Assembly (NCBI GenBank): GCA_052171895.1
Contig: JBQMRN010000024.1
Coordinates: forward strand, 1-7,944
Length of the DNA stretch: 7,944 nt
Origin: Arsenophonus sp052171895
Lineage (GTDB): Bacteria > Pseudomonadota > Gammaproteobacteria > Enterobacterales > Enterobacteriaceae
Direction of reading: 5' to 3'
The notes under the pieces are model-generated. The model made no database searches. It had not been told where the DNA came from and saw only the letters and a list, made by a program, of their open reading frames with translations. Of the stretch, positions 6,896 to 7,944 are shown one piece after another (within the stretch, counting starts at the first letter, position 1; every line of letters begins with the position of its first letter). The position numbers and the translations under genes are program-made.

Positions 6896-7233
6896 TGCGG
6901 ACATAAATATGTAAGTTGTTGAAAAGTGGTTGACTAAGTTTTATAATATAAGTCAAAAGTGAAAAAGTATAGCAAGAAAAATGATATTTTGTACATATAT
7001 AATCTGGAAAGTTTTACTAAAATCCTATACTCAAACTCTGCCAGTAATAACCCACTACCAATCATATGAAGTTAATGTTCTTAAAATAACTAGCACTGAT
7101 AAATAATTATTACTCAAAAGAAATATTCTACAATGTTGTAACACATTCTTGTCTGACAATGCTTTTTTTTAAAGCAGCTGTAAACATAAAGGAGAAATTC
7201 ACATAACTTCTTCACATCTGATATTTAACGAAC

Positions 7234-7443
7234 CTTTTTGTCCAGACCATATGCAATAGCAGCTGCTGTGGGTTCATTAATGATCCTAAGGACATTCAGG
7301 CCTGCAATAGTGCCAGCATCTTTGGTTGCTTGTCGCTGAGAATCGTTGAAATAAGCAGGAACTGTGATTACAGCATTTGTAACAGTCTTTCCCAAATAAG
7401 CTTCCGCAGTTTCCTTCATCTTTGTCAACACCATGGAGCTCAC
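7234..7443 (-). CDS. Hsc70: Hsc70 internal coding exon (residues ~119-188 of the nucleotide-binding domain)
   Basis: This exon encodes 70 residues from VSSMVLTKM to AYGLDKK, part of the ATPase domain of a cytosolic Hsp70 chaperone that uses ATP to bind and release unfolded clients. By human HSPA8 numbering the exon runs from V119 to K188. It keeps P147 and R155 in the VPAYFNDSQRQ segment (the interdomain allosteric switch) and E175 in IINEPTAAA. The 3' splice site reads TTTATAG just above base 7443 and the 5' splice site reads AAG|GTTCGT at 7234/7233. Both boundaries are phase 0, so skipping this 210-base exon would keep the frame. The donor departs from GTRAGT at positions +3 and +4. The exon joins directly to the terminal exon at 5289, where the protein continues as GTGERNVLIFDLGGG. 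Residues 1-118 are not in the window: no YPEE-type exon end was found between 7444 and 7944. Confidence 0.96.
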
Positions 7444-7944
7444 CTATAAATGTTATTTACATGTATTATTGTTGTAATAACAAAAAAAAACTACATGTAT
7501 ATTGCGATTTATGAATACTGAATTCTTATTTTAAAAATGACATCTGATAATTTGGAATTGGATGAGGCAAATGGACTAACAAAAAAGAAAACCACCATCC
7601 GATGTAATTTTTGTATTACACCAGATCATATAGATGCAGCAAGAATTTAATGCATTAACATTTCATTTAAAATGCATTAAGATTTAGTTAAAACCTTTAA
7701 TGTTATTAGGTCAAAAATGTGATTATATTTTGAGTGAAAAAGTTAGCTACTCCTCCTAATTTGAGCAATACATGCAACTTATACAAAGTTGACGTTCTAT
7801 AAGTTAACAAGATTAAAACATATACAAATTTTTCAAGAATGGTGCTGGCATTAAAAATTAACATTTTTTAATATTAACACTGATGTCATTGAAGAGTGGA
7901 AAATGACATTCAGGGAAGGTATAAGACTGTACCAATTCTGCTTT
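7444..7944 (-). other. Partial upstream Hsc70 intron (continues past the window edge)
   Basis: The 501 bases before the exon at 7443 are AT-rich, with no segment coding for the expected Hsc70 residues before V119, so this is the 3' end of an intron longer than the visible stretch. The acceptor region reads AACATTTATAG with a poor pyrimidine tract. It contains a perfect 12-bp palindrome TTAATGCATTAA at 7647-7658, with AATGCATTAA repeated again near 7671-7680, and an 8-bp inverted pair ATGTCATT/AATGACAT at 7883-7890 and 7902-7909. No snoRNA or other gene was recognised. Confidence 0.85.

Larger units (their letters stand above)
6347..6951. mobile_element. Foldback (long inverted-repeat) element, split by a SINE
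   Basis: The left arm (6347 to about 6452) and right arm (about 6464-6502 plus about 6896-6951) are inverted copies of each other. The outer ends match exactly over 17 bases (TATATTATAAAACTTA plus a flanking T at 6347-6363; its reverse complement at 6935-6951). The inner ends pair TCATCAGTGCAC (6432-6443) with GTGCACTGATGA (6475-6486). Middle parts such as TTTATGTCC(A/G)CAGAAC pair only after the SINE at 6513-6883 is removed. The element would then be about 222 bases with a short central loop. It encodes no protein, so it is non-autonomous. The class is unknown: a MITE-like or foldback DNA element, or an inverted pair of Penelope-like terminal repeats. Confidence 0.8.
5290..7233 (-). other. 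Hsc70 intron (between residues 188 and 189), phase 0
   Basis: This 1,944-base intron starts with GTTCGT at 7233 and ends with TTTTATTTCAG at 5290. A plausible branch point is GTTAAC at 5314-5309, about 20 bases before the acceptor. It contains a foldback element interrupted by a SINE (6347-6951) and a perfect 11-bp hairpin (5637-5663). Nothing else in it was recognised: the open frames around 5859-6153 are low-complexity and unsupported. The insertion position, after LDKK, is one I recall from the vertebrate HSPA8 gene (exon 4/5 boundary), which would make it an old intron. Confidence 0.93.

Noticed and set aside
6455..6956. Several short frames on both strands
   Set aside because: They fall inside the SINE and foldback element, which explain the sequence without any protein.
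5290..7233. U14-type or other C/D box snoRNA, as hosted by vertebrate Hsc70 introns
   Set aside because: No sequence like the U14 conserved domains was seen. The minus-strand TTGATGA near 5692-5698 and CTGATGA at 6438-6432 lack properly placed box D and terminal stems, and the latter belongs to the foldback arm.
3883..7443. Bacterial dnaK or an organellar/ER Hsp70
   Set aside because: Introns, EEVD terminus and the cytosolic-type lid sequence exclude bacterial, mitochondrial and KDEL-bearing ER forms.

Overview
This window looks like animal nuclear DNA. It is strongly AT-rich and almost entirely non-coding, and it holds the 3' part of one intron-containing cytosolic heat-shock cognate 70 gene (Hsc70, the HSPA8/Hsc70-4 type) on the minus strand. 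Two coding exons can be read. The exon at 7443-7234 encodes 70 residues equivalent to human HSPA8 residues 119-188. The terminal exon at 5289-3883 encodes 468 residues and ends in the cytosolic signature GPTIEEVD. A 1,944-base phase-0 intron with GT..AG ends separates them. The first ~118 residues, the start codon and the heat-shock promoter lie beyond base 7944. The protein is close to metazoan Hsc70, and the run CNEVIRWLDSNQLAEKEEFE together with the Gly/Ala-rich tail recalls arthropod, perhaps chelicerate, homologues. That lineage guess is from memory and weak.

Layout. Bases 1-3600 are AT-rich intergenic DNA with no recognisable protein gene. They contain an imperfect palindromic foldback element (1921-2242), several short hairpins, a T19 run, a 21-bp tandem duplication and one less AT-rich patch (about 900-1215) with a CCAAT/TATA arrangement. 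Bases ~3600-3882 are the probable Hsc70 3' UTR, with AATAAA on the minus strand at 3622-3617. Bases 3883-5289 are the terminal exon, 5290-7233 the intron, 7234-7443 the upstream exon, and 7444-7944 part of the next intron.

The most interesting structure is inside the 5290-7233 intron. A foldback element (6347-6951, long inverted arms, near-perfect termini) has been split in its right arm by a 371-base tRNA-derived SINE (6513-6883, minus strand). The SINE has Pol III A and B boxes, a GAAT-type tail and a 12-bp target-site duplication (CTAAAAA[C/T]GTTC). Removing the SINE and one duplicate restores the foldback arm. The intronic and intergenic foldback elements share an arm core of the form CTGA(G/T)GA - GGA..TTCC-like hairpin - AAAACGTTTT. 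This resembles the degenerate hammerhead-like terminal motifs of Penelope-like elements and may mark one undescribed repeat family. There is no bacterial-style operon, CRISPR array or defence system here.
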